Shown here one piece after another: positions 1 to 5,490 of a stretch of 6,018 nucleotides of DNA. Below the pieces are notes generated by a model, which worked only from the letters and a program-made list of their open reading frames with translations, did not search any database and was not told the DNA's origin. The stretch comes from Nitrososphaerales archaeon TH5894 (GTDB taxonomy: Archaea > Thermoproteota > Nitrososphaeria > Nitrososphaerales > Nitrososphaeraceae). The stretch lies in assembly GCA_014523485.1 (NCBI GenBank), contig JAATVK010000246.1, positions 1 through 6,018 on the forward strand, given 5' to 3'. Position 1 is the stretch's first letter; every line of letters begins with the position of its first letter. Position numbers and translations under genes: made by a program.

Positions 1-282
1 GAATTAAAAGATGTTATTGCTAGTAATAATATTGAAAACCTCAATGACAAAATTAAGGAAACAAAGAATTTACTCGCTGAAATAAGTACAGAAATTTATA
101 GAACAGTTGGAGCAGCAGCAAATCCAGCCGGCGGCGGCGGAGGAGGAGGAGGACAAGGAACAACTACTGAGGATTTCACAAATCAAAGTCAAAGTGAAAC
201 TAACAGAGGAGACAATTCAAATCCTGCTGATACATCATCTAATAGTAATTCTACAGATAAAACTACATCTCCTGGATCTTAA
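1..282 (+). CDS. dnaK: DnaK (Hsp70) chaperone, C-terminal end, 5' truncated by window
   Basis: Frame 1 is open from the first base to a TAA at 280-282 and gives the last 93 residues. The first 35 or so (ELKDVIASNNIENLNDKIKE, then a helix ending AEISTEIYRT) match the end of the Hsp70 substrate-binding lid, where bacterial DnaK has a similar helix followed by a disordered tail. Here the tail is eight glycines (coded by a GC-rich GGC/GGA run at 130-153), then about 45 residues rich in Ser, Thr, Asn, Gln and Asp ending in SPGS. It lacks the eukaryotic EEVD end. Hsp70 is a cytoplasmic ATP-driven chaperone that works with DnaJ and GrpE; dnaJ begins 64 bases downstream on the same strand, which supports the call. 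Identification rests on the lid fragment plus this context, because the ATPase domain is outside the window. Confidence 0.88.
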   Translation, partial: ELKDVIASNNIENLNDKIKETKNLLAEISTEIYRTVGAAANPAGGGGGGGGQGTTTEDFTNQSQSETNRGDNSNPADTSSNSNSTDKTTSPGS

Positions 283-310
283 CATGTCAAAAGATAAAAA
301 TAATCCATTT

Positions 311-324
311 TTTATTTAATATTA
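311..324 (+). promoter_or_regulatory. TATA-like box before dnaJ, overlapping an oligo-T run
   Basis: TTTATTTAATATTA is centred about 28 bases before the dnaJ ATG, the spacing expected for an archaeal leaderless transcript. No clear Shine-Dalgarno sequence lies before the ATG. A run of six T at 308-313 just before it could end dnaK transcripts, so dnaJ may have its own promoter as well as read-through from dnaK. AT-rich sequence makes chance matches common. Confidence 0.4.
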
Positions 325-346
325 ATTCATTACGGGATTATAATTT

Positions 347-1486
347 ATGGCAAACAAACGAGATTATTATGAAATTTTAGAGCTACAAAAGAATGCTAGT
401 AAAGATGAAATAAAAAATACATACAGAAAACTAGCATTAAAATATCATCCTGATCGGAATAAATCGCCAGGTGCAGAAGAAAAATTCAAAGAAATTTCTG
501 AAGCTTATGCAGTTCTTTCCGATGATGAAAAAAGAAAAAAATATGATACTTATGGACATGTAGGGTCAGAGGATGTATTTAGAGGATCCGAAGCAAACTT
601 TGAAGAGATCTTTAGGGATATGGGTTTTGGCGGTTTTGCAAAAACTATTTTTGAACAAATGTTTGGTGGAGGTAGAGGAGCAGGAGGATTCGAAGGATCT
701 ACTAATCCCTTTAGTGGATTTGGTTTCAACATAGGAGGTAATAGAAGAAAAGGTAGAGACATTCTATATGATATGGAACTCTCATTAGAAGACGTTGTAA
801 GAGGAAAAAAAGATGAGATCGAATTACCAAAGTTTGAAAGTTGTAACGATTGCGGTGGAACAGGAGCTGCACATGGAACTAAACCACGTACATGCAATAC
901 CTGTAATGGTCAGGGTCAAACTCGTAGAGTTTATAATCAAAATCGTTTTTCCACCTTTATTTCATTAGAGCCATGTCAAACTTGTAATGGTAAAGGTCAA
1001 ATGATTGATAAACCTTGTACTAGTTGTCTAGGATCGGGTAAAATAAAACAAAATAAGAAATTAAAAATAAATATTCCATCAGGGGTTGAAGATGGAATGA
1101 CTTTGCAACTAACTGGAGAAGGTGAATATTCAGAGCAAGGGCCTCCTGGAGATCTATTAATTAGACTTTATGTTTTGCCTCATAATCTGTTTGAGAGATT
1201 AGAAGATGGTCATGTATTATATAACCTAAATCTTGACTATCCTAGTTTAGTATTGGGAACCGAAATTAAAGTTCCAACTTTACATGGGTATGAGAAATTA
1301 AAAATTCCTGGAGGAACTCAAGCAAATACCATTTTAAAGATTAAAGGAAAAGGACTACCACGATATGGAACATATGGCAAGGGAGATCAATTAGTAAGGA
1401 TATTGGTCAAAATTCCTAATAATCTTACAGAAAAACAAAAATTACTTTTGAAAGAATTAAATAAAGAATTTTCAAGATATGAATAA
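347..1486 (+). CDS. dnaJ: DnaJ (Hsp40), class A co-chaperone
   Basis: A complete 379-residue protein of normal length for class A DnaJ. Residues 5-70 are the J domain, with the HPD motif at 34-36 that stimulates Hsp70 ATPase. Residues about 79-131 are Gly/Phe-rich. Residues 166-231 hold four zinc-binding CxxCxGxG repeats: CNDCGGTG (166), CNTCNGQG (183), CQTCNGKG (210) and CTSCLGSG (224), all with both cysteines intact, so two zinc ions should bind. The C-terminal peptide-binding domains follow, with the typical [18 protein letters not shown] segment near 243-260 and a final charged helix. It acts in the cytoplasm, delivering unfolded clients to DnaK, whose gene lies immediately upstream. ATG at 347 is chosen because the J domain begins within a few residues of it. 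An overlapping antisense open frame at 550-897 is a shadow. Confidence 0.98.
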   Translation: MANKRDYYEILELQKNASKDEIKNTYRKLALKYHPDRNKSPGAEEKFKEISEAYAVLSDDEKRKKYDTYGHVGSEDVFRGSEANFEEIFRDMGFGGFAKTIFEQMFGGGRGAGGFEGSTNPFSGFGFNIGGNRRKGRDILYDMELSLEDVVRGKKDEIELPKFESCNDCGGTGAAHGTKPRTCNTCNGQGQTRRVYNQNRFSTFISLEPCQTCNGKGQMIDKPCTSCLGSGKIKQNKKLKINIPSGVEDGMTLQLTGEGEYSEQGPPGDLLIRLYVLPHNLFERLEDGHVLYNLNLDYPSLVLGTEIKVPTLHGYEKLKIPGGTQANTILKIKGKGLPRYGTYGKGDQLVRILVKIPNNLTEKQKLLLKELNKEFSRYE

Positions 1487-1487
1487 C

Positions 1488-1492
1488 TTTTT
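1488..1492 (+). terminator. Possible oligo-T terminator after dnaJ
   Basis: Five T directly after the dnaJ stop codon (TAA 1484-1486), without an evident hairpin. Archaeal RNA polymerase can terminate at such runs, but they are common in AT-rich DNA. Confidence 0.3.
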
Positions 1493-1529
1493 AATATACA
1501 ATGATTTTAAATCTATGTTACATGCTGTC

Positions 1530-1541
1530 TTTATTTATAAA
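1530..1541 (+). promoter_or_regulatory. TATA-like box of the possible minigene
   Basis: TTTATTTATAAA predicts a transcription start near 1560, about 23 bases before a Shine-Dalgarno sequence at 1583. The box, Shine-Dalgarno, ATG and oligo-T run together resemble a complete small transcription unit. Support is positional only. Confidence 0.35.
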
Positions 1542-1582
1542 CATATCAAACAATCATGACTGGATCTATACAAATGTCTGAT

Positions 1583-1590
1583 AAGGAGAT
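1583..1590 (+). promoter_or_regulatory. Shine-Dalgarno sequence AAGGAGAT
   Basis: AAGGAG matches the complement of the 16S rRNA 3' end and lies nine bases before the ATG at 1600. It is the best ribosome binding site placed before an ATG frame in the window. The large genes show none and seem leaderless or nearly so. It is the main reason to consider the tiny frame that follows as translated. Confidence 0.4.
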
Positions 1591-1599
1591 ATTATAAGT

Positions 1600-1656
1600 A
1601 TGTCTAATTTATACAAGATAAATCCTACTTTTAAATTTAAACAAAATCTTTTTTGA
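1600..1656 (+). CDS. Possible 18-residue microprotein or leader peptide
   Basis: ATG at 1600 opens an 18-codon frame, MSNLYKINPTFKFKQNLF, ending at TGA 1654-1656. The peptide is basic (four Lys) with several aromatics and matches no family I recognise. It is supported only by signals: a TATA-like box at 1530-1541, a Shine-Dalgarno sequence at 1583-1590 with ideal spacing, and six T (1649-1654) at the end that could act as a terminator. A second small frame, ATG 1556 to TAA 1597 (MTGSIQMSDKEIL), overlaps the Shine-Dalgarno sequence. The gap to the SemiSWEET gene is 60 bases, so a leader peptide is possible, as is a small RNA. Chance remains a real explanation for so short a frame. Confidence 0.25.
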   Translation: MSNLYKINPTFKFKQNLF

Positions 1657-1670
1657 TTTAAGTCTGTTAA

Positions 1671-1679
1671 TTAAATTTA
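1671..1679 (+). promoter_or_regulatory. TATA-like box before SemiSWEET gene
   Basis: TTAAATTTA predicts transcription from about 1701, giving a leader of roughly 16 bases. An alternative weaker box, AATAAAAT near 1687-1694, would give a leaderless mRNA. No Shine-Dalgarno sequence is seen before 1717. Confidence 0.3.
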
Positions 1680-1716
1680 CAATACCAATAAAATAACCTT
1701 CTATTAAAGATTATCA

Positions 1717-2019
1717 ATGATAATGGAATTTTCATTTTTTTATTCGTCAAGTTTGGTAGCTTTCATTATAGGTATTGCAGCTACAGTTTTAACCCGCTAT
1801 AGTAGCATTCCCCAGATAATAAAAGGTTTTAAAACTAAAAAAATGGATGATGTATCATTTTGGCTAATATTTTATCTAACAGTAGGATTATTTCTTTATG
1901 TAATTTACGGAATAATTATTGATGATGCTATAATTATTTGGGGAAACGCAATAGGTGTAATTTCAAATCTAATACTAGTTATTCTCAAAATTAAATACTC
2001 TGTCAAATCATTTGAATAA
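1717..2019 (+). CDS. SemiSWEET / PQ-loop (MtN3-saliva) small membrane transporter
   Basis: A 100-residue protein with three predicted membrane helices: about 10-28, 47-67 and 71-91. The first helix leads into SSIPQIIKGFKTKKMDDVSF, a clear PQ motif (P32-Q33) followed by the short basic loop typical of the MtN3/SWEET triple-helix bundle. Helix three contains WGN (75-77), with Asn77 near the place where family members carry the substrate-pocket Asn. Length and layout fit prokaryotic SemiSWEETs, which form homodimers and pass small sugars down their gradient through the cytoplasmic membrane. The substrate here cannot be read from sequence; another PQ-loop role (amino acid or unknown solute) is possible. 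ATG 1717 is followed two codons later by ATG 1723, an equally acceptable start. No sugar-metabolism gene is adjacent. Confidence 0.82.
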   Translation: MIMEFSFFYSSSLVAFIIGIAATVLTRYSSIPQIIKGFKTKKMDDVSFWLIFYLTVGLFLYVIYGIIIDDAIIIWGNAIGVISNLILVILKIKYSVKSFE

Positions 2020-2110
2020 TGATTATTAAATATGTTTACTTTAAAGTTTATTTAGTTAGTAGAAATATTCTATTAACAAAGTTTAGCAATTACTTAATTT
2101 TTATTTACTA

Positions 2111-2120
2111 TTATATTTAA
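2111..2120 (+). promoter_or_regulatory. TATA-like box before winged-helix gene
   Basis: TTATATTTAA predicts a transcription start near 2142, about 16 bases before the TTG at 2158. This agrees with TTG as start, since no ATG or GTG lies in frame between the predicted start site and the conserved-looking N terminus. Confidence 0.4.
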
Positions 2121-2157
2121 AAGCATTAAATGGCTTACAAAACAAAGATCTTTTACT

Positions 2158-2661
2158 TTGAGCTCGAAGAAGAAAATAAAGATTGAATTGGAAGATGATG
2201 AAGGGAGTAAGTATAATCTCTCATTAGAAGGTAATTTTTCAAAGGAAAAAATATTTCAAGTTATTGAGCTCATGGATCTAGTACGATCAACAAATTCTGG
2301 AGAAATAACTAATCAATTACAAGAAAAAAATAATAATAATACTTTATCTGTTGATTCAAAGATTTGGAAAATAGTCGAGGAATCTTTTTATTTTAATACA
2401 TTTACCTCTTCTGATATTGTTAATATTTATAAAAAAAAATATAATGAGACAATCAAATTAAGTATTGTATCAACTTATCTTGCAAGATATTGTGCAAAAG
2501 GTAAATTAAATAGAACTAAAAGACTAAGAGAATATGTGTATAATTTAGTTAGGGATTCTTCAACTAAGGCAGATTCTATTAATAATACAGTTTCATCTGA
2601 TGATGATAATAAAATTGCCTATGATGTTAGAAGAAAGACAATAGATGATCTTAAAAATTAA
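2158..2661 (+). CDS. Conserved-type archaeal protein with winged-helix-like domain
   Basis: 167 residues, starting with TTG. Three parts can be seen. Residues 1-45 begin with a basic patch (SSKKKIKIELEDDEGSKYNL), predicted as two beta strands then an amphipathic helix ending IELMDLV. Residues 46-66 are an Asn/Gln-rich linker. Residues 67-131 are a helix-turn-helix-like domain: helix 68-76, helix 84-94, recognition-type helix 98-111 and a basic end KGKLNRTKRLREYVYNL that could be the wing. The tail (132-167) is charged. The layout recalls small thaumarchaeal DNA-binding proteins, but I do not recognise a named family and assign no target. Start choice: no other ATG, GTG or TTG lies in frame back to the TATA box. 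It stands alone, convergent with the membrane-anchored winged-helix gene downstream. Confidence 0.78.
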   Translation: MSSKKKIKIELEDDEGSKYNLSLEGNFSKEKIFQVIELMDLVRSTNSGEITNQLQEKNNNNTLSVDSKIWKIVEESFYFNTFTSSDIVNIYKKKYNETIKLSIVSTYLARYCAKGKLNRTKRLREYVYNLVRDSSTKADSINNTVSSDDDNKIAYDVRRKTIDDLKN

Positions 2662-2681
2662 TTTATAAATATATTTATAAA
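2662..2681. repeat. Perfect 20-bp palindrome in convergent intergenic region
   Basis: TTTATAAATATATTTATAAA reads identically on both strands and starts at the base after the TAA of the upstream gene. With two mismatches the symmetry extends to 2655-2688. As RNA it could fold into an A/U-only hairpin and act as a bidirectional terminator between two converging genes; as DNA it could be a dimer binding site. It contains only A and T, which lowers its significance. Confidence 0.5.
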
Positions 2682-2733
2682 ATAAATTAACTAATTTCCA
2701 TAACTATAGATTGCTATAATTAAATTAGCTATT

Positions 2734-2743
2734 GACGTACGTC
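2734..2743. repeat. GACGTACGTC palindrome
   Basis: A perfect 10-bp palindrome with six G/C bases, standing out from very AT-rich surroundings between two convergent genes. It could be a protein binding or methylation site, or chance. No second copy was seen in the window. Confidence 0.3.
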
Positions 2744-2747
2744 CTGT

Positions 2748-2760
2748 AAAACAAAATAAA
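2748..2760 (-). terminator. Possible oligo-T terminator of the membrane-anchored winged-helix gene
   Basis: On the minus strand the sequence reads TTTATTTTGTTTT, starting about 10 bases after the TGA at 2770-2772. Clustered T runs are the usual archaeal termination signal. Confidence 0.35.
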
Positions 2761-2769
2761 TTTTGGAAA

Positions 2770-3357
2770 TCAAAAATCTCCAAATCCTCCTGCATCAAAT
2801 CCTCCAAAATCTCCTGTATCTCCAGTATCTGCTCCGCTACCGCTTGTCTCTTCGGTACTTGATTCACCTCCTGCAGCAGCACCTTCTGCTCCACTTTCAC
2901 CTGCCATCGATTGTTCCATCGGATTTAATGCCATACCCAAAAAAGACATCATAGTCATAAAGAATAAAACATCTATTATTCCTGAAAATATCATTAAAGG
3001 TACCCATGATCTATTAGTTTCCATATATGTTTGCAATTGCGCTCTATTTCCTTTTCCATTGTTATACATCTTTTGAGCTTGATGCCACTTGCGTTCTAAT
3101 TCCTCTTTTTTAGAATTCAGGAGTCTAATTCCTGTATCTGTAATAGAAATCTTAATTTTTTTGTTACCAAAAAAACCCCTATTCTCCTTTTTTATGATTA
3201 GTCTTTGAGTTAAAAGATCATTTACTATTAATTCTACTTCTTCCTTATTAATTTTGAGAACTTTTGCAATTTTATTTGGATCTTGTATTCCTCTAGCGAT
3301 GGCATCAAGTACCATAAAATGACGTGGACTATCATTAATTCTTACTTCAGAAGACAC
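2770..3357 (-). CDS. Membrane-anchored winged-helix protein with acidic Gly/Phe tail
   Basis: 195 residues, starting with GTG. Residues 9-80 look like a winged helix: a first helix PRHFMVLDAIARG, a helix-turn-helix at 25-53 (DPNKIAKVLKINKEEVELIV), then a basic wing (IIKKENRGFFGNKKIKISIT) and a closing strand/helix TDTGIRLL. Residues 82-113 are a charged helix, possibly coiled coil. Residues 118-142 (WVPLMIFSGIIDVLFFMTMM and onward) are one membrane span. Residues 148-195 form a low-complexity tail rich in Gly, Ala, Ser, Glu and Asp, ending DFGGFDAGGFGDF. The HTH resembles ArsR/MarR-like archaeal domains. It may be a membrane-tethered regulator, with the DNA-binding part in the cytoplasm; this is inference. 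The HTH could also serve protein contact. The start is backed by a TATA-like box 26 bases upstream; ATG at codon 15 would cut into the domain. Confidence 0.82.
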   Translation of the reverse strand: MSSEVRINDSPRHFMVLDAIARGIQDPNKIAKVLKINKEEVELIVNDLLTQRLIIKKENRGFFGNKKIKISITDTGIRLLNSKKEELERKWHQAQKMYNNGKGNRAQLQTYMETNRSWVPLMIFSGIIDVLFFMTMMSFLGMALNPMEQSMAGESGAEGAAAGGESSTEETSGSGADTGDTGDFGGFDAGGFGDF

Positions 3358-3378
3358 GCCTTATAATATGCTATACTC

Positions 3379-3388
3379 ATTTAAATCC
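3379..3388 (-). promoter_or_regulatory. TATA-like box, leaderless promoter of winged-helix membrane gene
   Basis: On the minus strand GGATTTAAAT, preceded by a purine-rich AAAAA stretch as in a BRE, is centred 26 bases before the GTG at 3357. This predicts that transcription begins at or next to the start codon, and supports GTG rather than a later ATG. Confidence 0.5.
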
Positions 3389-3541
3389 TTTTTCGATAAG
3401 AATTCATAATTAAATTGTTGTTCATAATCTAATGGTATAAAACAAATATTGATTTGATTGTTTTAAACTAACTAGATATATATTCAATTATTGTATTCAA
3501 ATCGCATTAATCACTATAAATCATTATTTATTGGATATTTA

Positions 3542-3558
3542 TTGATAAATATTATCAA
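3542..3558. repeat. Inverted repeat TTGATAA-ATA-TTATCAA
   Basis: Two perfect 7-bp arms around three bases, of operator-like size. It partly overlaps a second inverted repeat, ATATTTA-TTGA-TAAATAT (3535-3552). It lies 185 bases upstream of the winged-helix membrane gene and 133 bases after the beta-helix gene. It could be a regulator site or a folded RNA end; the binding factor is unknown. Confidence 0.4.
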
Positions 3559-3611
3559 CCTAAAGTAATATATAATTATCCTATTTTTATTTTGTTAATA
3601 ATAATAAGAAC

Positions 3612-3616
3612 AAAAA
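3612..3616 (-). terminator. Possible oligo-T terminator after beta-helix gene
   Basis: On the minus strand a run of five T followed by further T-rich sequence (TTTTTGTTCTTATT) lies about 75 bases after the TGA at 3691-3693. Weak evidence. Confidence 0.25.
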
Positions 3617-3690
3617 CTATACTCTTTAAAGGAGCAAGTAGTAGTAGGAGACTATGGTTTGATTGTATTGCAATTATGTACAGATTAATA

Positions 3691-5040
3691 TCAACTCTTG
3701 AAACTCCCTTTCTCCTTTTCTGACTCATTATCATAATCATCAACTGACATAGTAACTCTAGAATTAATTAGTTTATTGTTCTCGAATGTATTACCAACTG
3801 TACCTGGGTCTTTAATATTTAATATTGCAAATTCTGTAACATTTACTATTTTATTCGAATGAAATGTATTATCAGATGCACCGGTCTTGACAACTATACT
3901 ATTTATAGAATTCATGATAGTATTATTGTATACCTTATTTTTAGAGGATTTTTCACTTGTATGTATTCCAATTTTGCTATCTGAAACGTTATTGTTATAG
4001 ACTTCATTGTCATGTGATTCACTACTTATATCTATTCCAATATTTTGGTGATGAACATAGTTATTTCTTGCAACTGAATCAAACATATTGATACTAAATG
4101 CAATTCCTCTTCCTTTTCCTGTGTTACCATTATTGTATACTTCATTATCTTCAATGATTATATTGTAACAATCAAGTGAACATATAATGCCTGAATAACC
4201 ATTATCATAAATAGTATTATTTCGAATTATCATATCATGAGTTCCAGTGTGAGGATCTATTCCATATCTTTCATTGCCATAAACGCGATTTCCTTCAATT
4301 AACATATTTCCCATCTCTTTTGAATAAAATCCTTTGTAGATATGATGAATATCATTATTTTTTAGTATACTCTTTTCTCCACCATAGAAAGTAAGTCCTC
4401 CACATCCATTACAACTATATCCTAAGTATGCAAGTTCAGAATTGGTAATTTCAGTAGATCCTGTTGCAGTTTCCTCAATTTTTATGTATGGTCTTGGTAT
4501 CATTGTATATATTGAAGCATCTTCTTTTGCTTTTTTAATAAATTTTATATAATCATTTATTTTTGGATTCCAAGATGTTATTTTTACAGAATCCACTTTG
4601 AGACTTCCATCTACTTCAATTGCATTATGAGACTTCTTGGTAGGAATTATCTTTAACCATGTTACATCATTTGAATTAATATCCAATATTGCATTCTTTT
4701 CAACTTTTAAGCCTGCGTATAGTAACCAAATTTTTTCATTATTATTATCATTTTTAGAAGTAGTAGTTGTTATTGCTGATTCAAGTTTCAAAATAATAGG
4801 ATCTGCAATTTGCCTAATAACATCTGCAAAATCAGCATATTTACAACTTATAGAAATTAATTTTTCTGATTTATTATAAGATATACATTTTTCTTTTTCT
4901 GATTCTTCTACTTTTTGTGCTTGTATTTCTCCAATAATAAAAGAAGATGGAGAAATAATACCATTCAATATTCCTATAAATAATACAAAGACTGAAAACA
5001 TTGCACTAATTTTTGTAATCCTTGCGATTACTATATTCAC
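3691..5040 (-). CDS. Secreted right-handed beta-helix protein, mannuronan C5-epimerase (AlgG)-like
   Basis: 449 residues, starting with GTG. A hydrophobic stretch at 12-38 ending near IQAQ looks like a signal peptide (cleavage after about 41) or an N-terminal anchor, so the protein acts outside the cell. Residues 45-180 form a separate N-terminal region with C52 and C66. From ELAYLGYSCNGCGGLTFYGG (202-221) on, short repeats of the type NN.(V/I)Y.N build a parallel beta-helix to about 427. YGIDPH at 259-264 matches the catalytic YG(F/I)DPH signature of alginate C5-epimerases, which turn mannuronate into guluronate within the polymer; the GIICSLDC segment resembles AlgG (GIIVSRE) more than AlgE. 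Thr265 replaces the acidic residue usual after DPH. Substrate is unproven: other uronate polymers, or NosD-like or lyase roles, are possible. The C terminus is acidic then basic. Confidence 0.8.
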   Translation of the reverse strand: MNIVIARITKISAMFSVFVLFIGILNGIISPSSFIIGEIQAQKVEESEKEKCISYNKSEKLISISCKYADFADVIRQIADPIILKLESAITTTTSKNDNNNEKIWLLYAGLKVEKNAILDINSNDVTWLKIIPTKKSHNAIEVDGSLKVDSVKITSWNPKINDYIKFIKKAKEDASIYTMIPRPYIKIEETATGSTEITNSELAYLGYSCNGCGGLTFYGGEKSILKNNDIHHIYKGFYSKEMGNMLIEGNRVYGNERYGIDPHTGTHDMIIRNNTIYDNGYSGIICSLDCYNIIIEDNEVYNNGNTGKGRGIAFSINMFDSVARNNYVHHQNIGIDISSESHDNEVYNNNVSDSKIGIHTSEKSSKNKVYNNTIMNSINSIVVKTGASDNTFHSNKIVNVTEFAILNIKDPGTVGNTFENNKLINSRVTMSVDDYDNESEKEKGSFKS

Positions 5041-5060
5041 TGTTTAGTAATATTCAATTA

Positions 5061-5070
5061 AAATATATTT
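5061..5070 (-). promoter_or_regulatory. TATA-like box, leaderless promoter of beta-helix gene
   Basis: AAATATATTT is centred about 26 bases before the GTG at 5040, the same geometry as at 3379-3388. It supports GTG 5040 as a start at the very 5' end of the mRNA. Confidence 0.45.
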
Positions 5071-5171
5071 AGAATACGAATGATTTCTAAAGATTTTTTA
5101 AAGATAAATGTGTAGTAGTTTATTTATTAAAAATACATTTTTAAGAGTAAAACAATTCTAAGGAAATGGTA

Positions 5172-5461
5172 CTAGAGTATATTTGGTAATATAATAAGAA
5201 TAACTATATATTCAATTATTACAAAGATTATACCAAAGAGTGTTATATAGAAAAGTGTTGGATATTTATAACTTGAAAAGTAATAAAAATGTGGATTAAA
5301 AATATTTAATATAGAAAAAAGGATAACTGATAAATCTCTCTGCACTTCCTTGATCATATGTAGCAATCATTAAAGTGTTATATTCAGTTAAATCTTCAAC
5401 TGAATCAAATTTAATATGTAAATGAATTAATGAACCAGACCCATTCAATTATTATATTCAT
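5172..5461 (-). pseudogene. Frameshifted small membrane-protein gene (putative)
   Basis: Two overlapping minus-strand frames complement each other. The first, from TTG 5448 to TAA 5296, has a soluble-looking sequence (NGSGSLIHLHIKFDSVEDL, then TEYNTLMIATYDQGSAERFI and SYPF). The second ends at TAG 5172 and from about 5316 reads SILNIFNPHFYYFSSYKYPT followed by a strongly hydrophobic span of about 27 residues. They overlap at six A on the plus strand (5315-5320); removing one base joins them into a 91-residue protein with a C-terminal membrane helix. A further ATG at 5461, 13 bases upstream in a third frame, has a well-placed TATA box (5481-5490), hinting at a second shift. I do not recognise the family. 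It may be a decaying gene, a gene with a sequencing error, or two chance frames in AT-rich DNA. Confidence 0.38.
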
Positions 5462-5480
5462 AATAAACATAAAATTAAGA

Positions 5481-5490
5481 ATAAATTATA
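5481..5490 (-). promoter_or_regulatory. TATA-like box upstream of the broken gene
   Basis: On the minus strand TATAATTTAT is centred about 25 bases before the ATG at 5461. That is the leaderless spacing seen at two other minus-strand genes here, and suggests that the gene once started at 5461. Confidence 0.3.

Larger units (their letters stand above)
3389..3690. other. AT-rich intergenic region between two minus-strand genes
   Basis: No credible gene is visible on either strand. It holds an inverted repeat at 3542-3558 and T-rich stretches after the beta-helix gene. On the plus strand AAAGGAG (3628-3634) and TAGGAG (3645-3650) precede an ATG at 3654 that is stopped after two codons, so no peptide is encoded there. 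Confidence 0.5.

Noticed and set aside
107..319. Plus-strand open frame with Glu-rich run overlapping the dnaK end
   Set aside because: It is the second frame of the dnaK tail; the Glu run is only the shifted reading of the glycine codon repeat.
550..897. 115-codon antisense frame inside dnaJ
   Set aside because: It mirrors the Gly/Phe-rich codons of dnaJ as Pro/Leu-rich sequence and has no independent support.
2691..2954. Open frames on both strands (2691-2900 minus, 2763-2954 plus) over the tail of the winged-helix membrane gene
   Set aside because: Low-complexity tail codons read in shifted frames give Gln/Glu- or Leu-rich sequences; the in-frame protein has clear domains instead.
3477..3492. 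16-bp repeat TATATATTCAATTATT, also at 5205-5220, with TTCAATTATT again at 5445-5454
   Set aside because: Sequence is nearly all A/T, spacing is irregular, and one copy lies inside a possible coding frame; chance recurrence is likely.
3628..3662. AAAGGAG and TAGGAG followed by ATG on the plus strand
   Set aside because: The frame stops after two codons (ATG GTT TGA) and the reverse strand ends a real gene nearby, so the purine-rich words are probably chance.
4637..4879. 80-codon plus-strand frame inside the beta-helix gene
   Set aside because: Antisense shadow of the N-terminal region of a well-supported gene.
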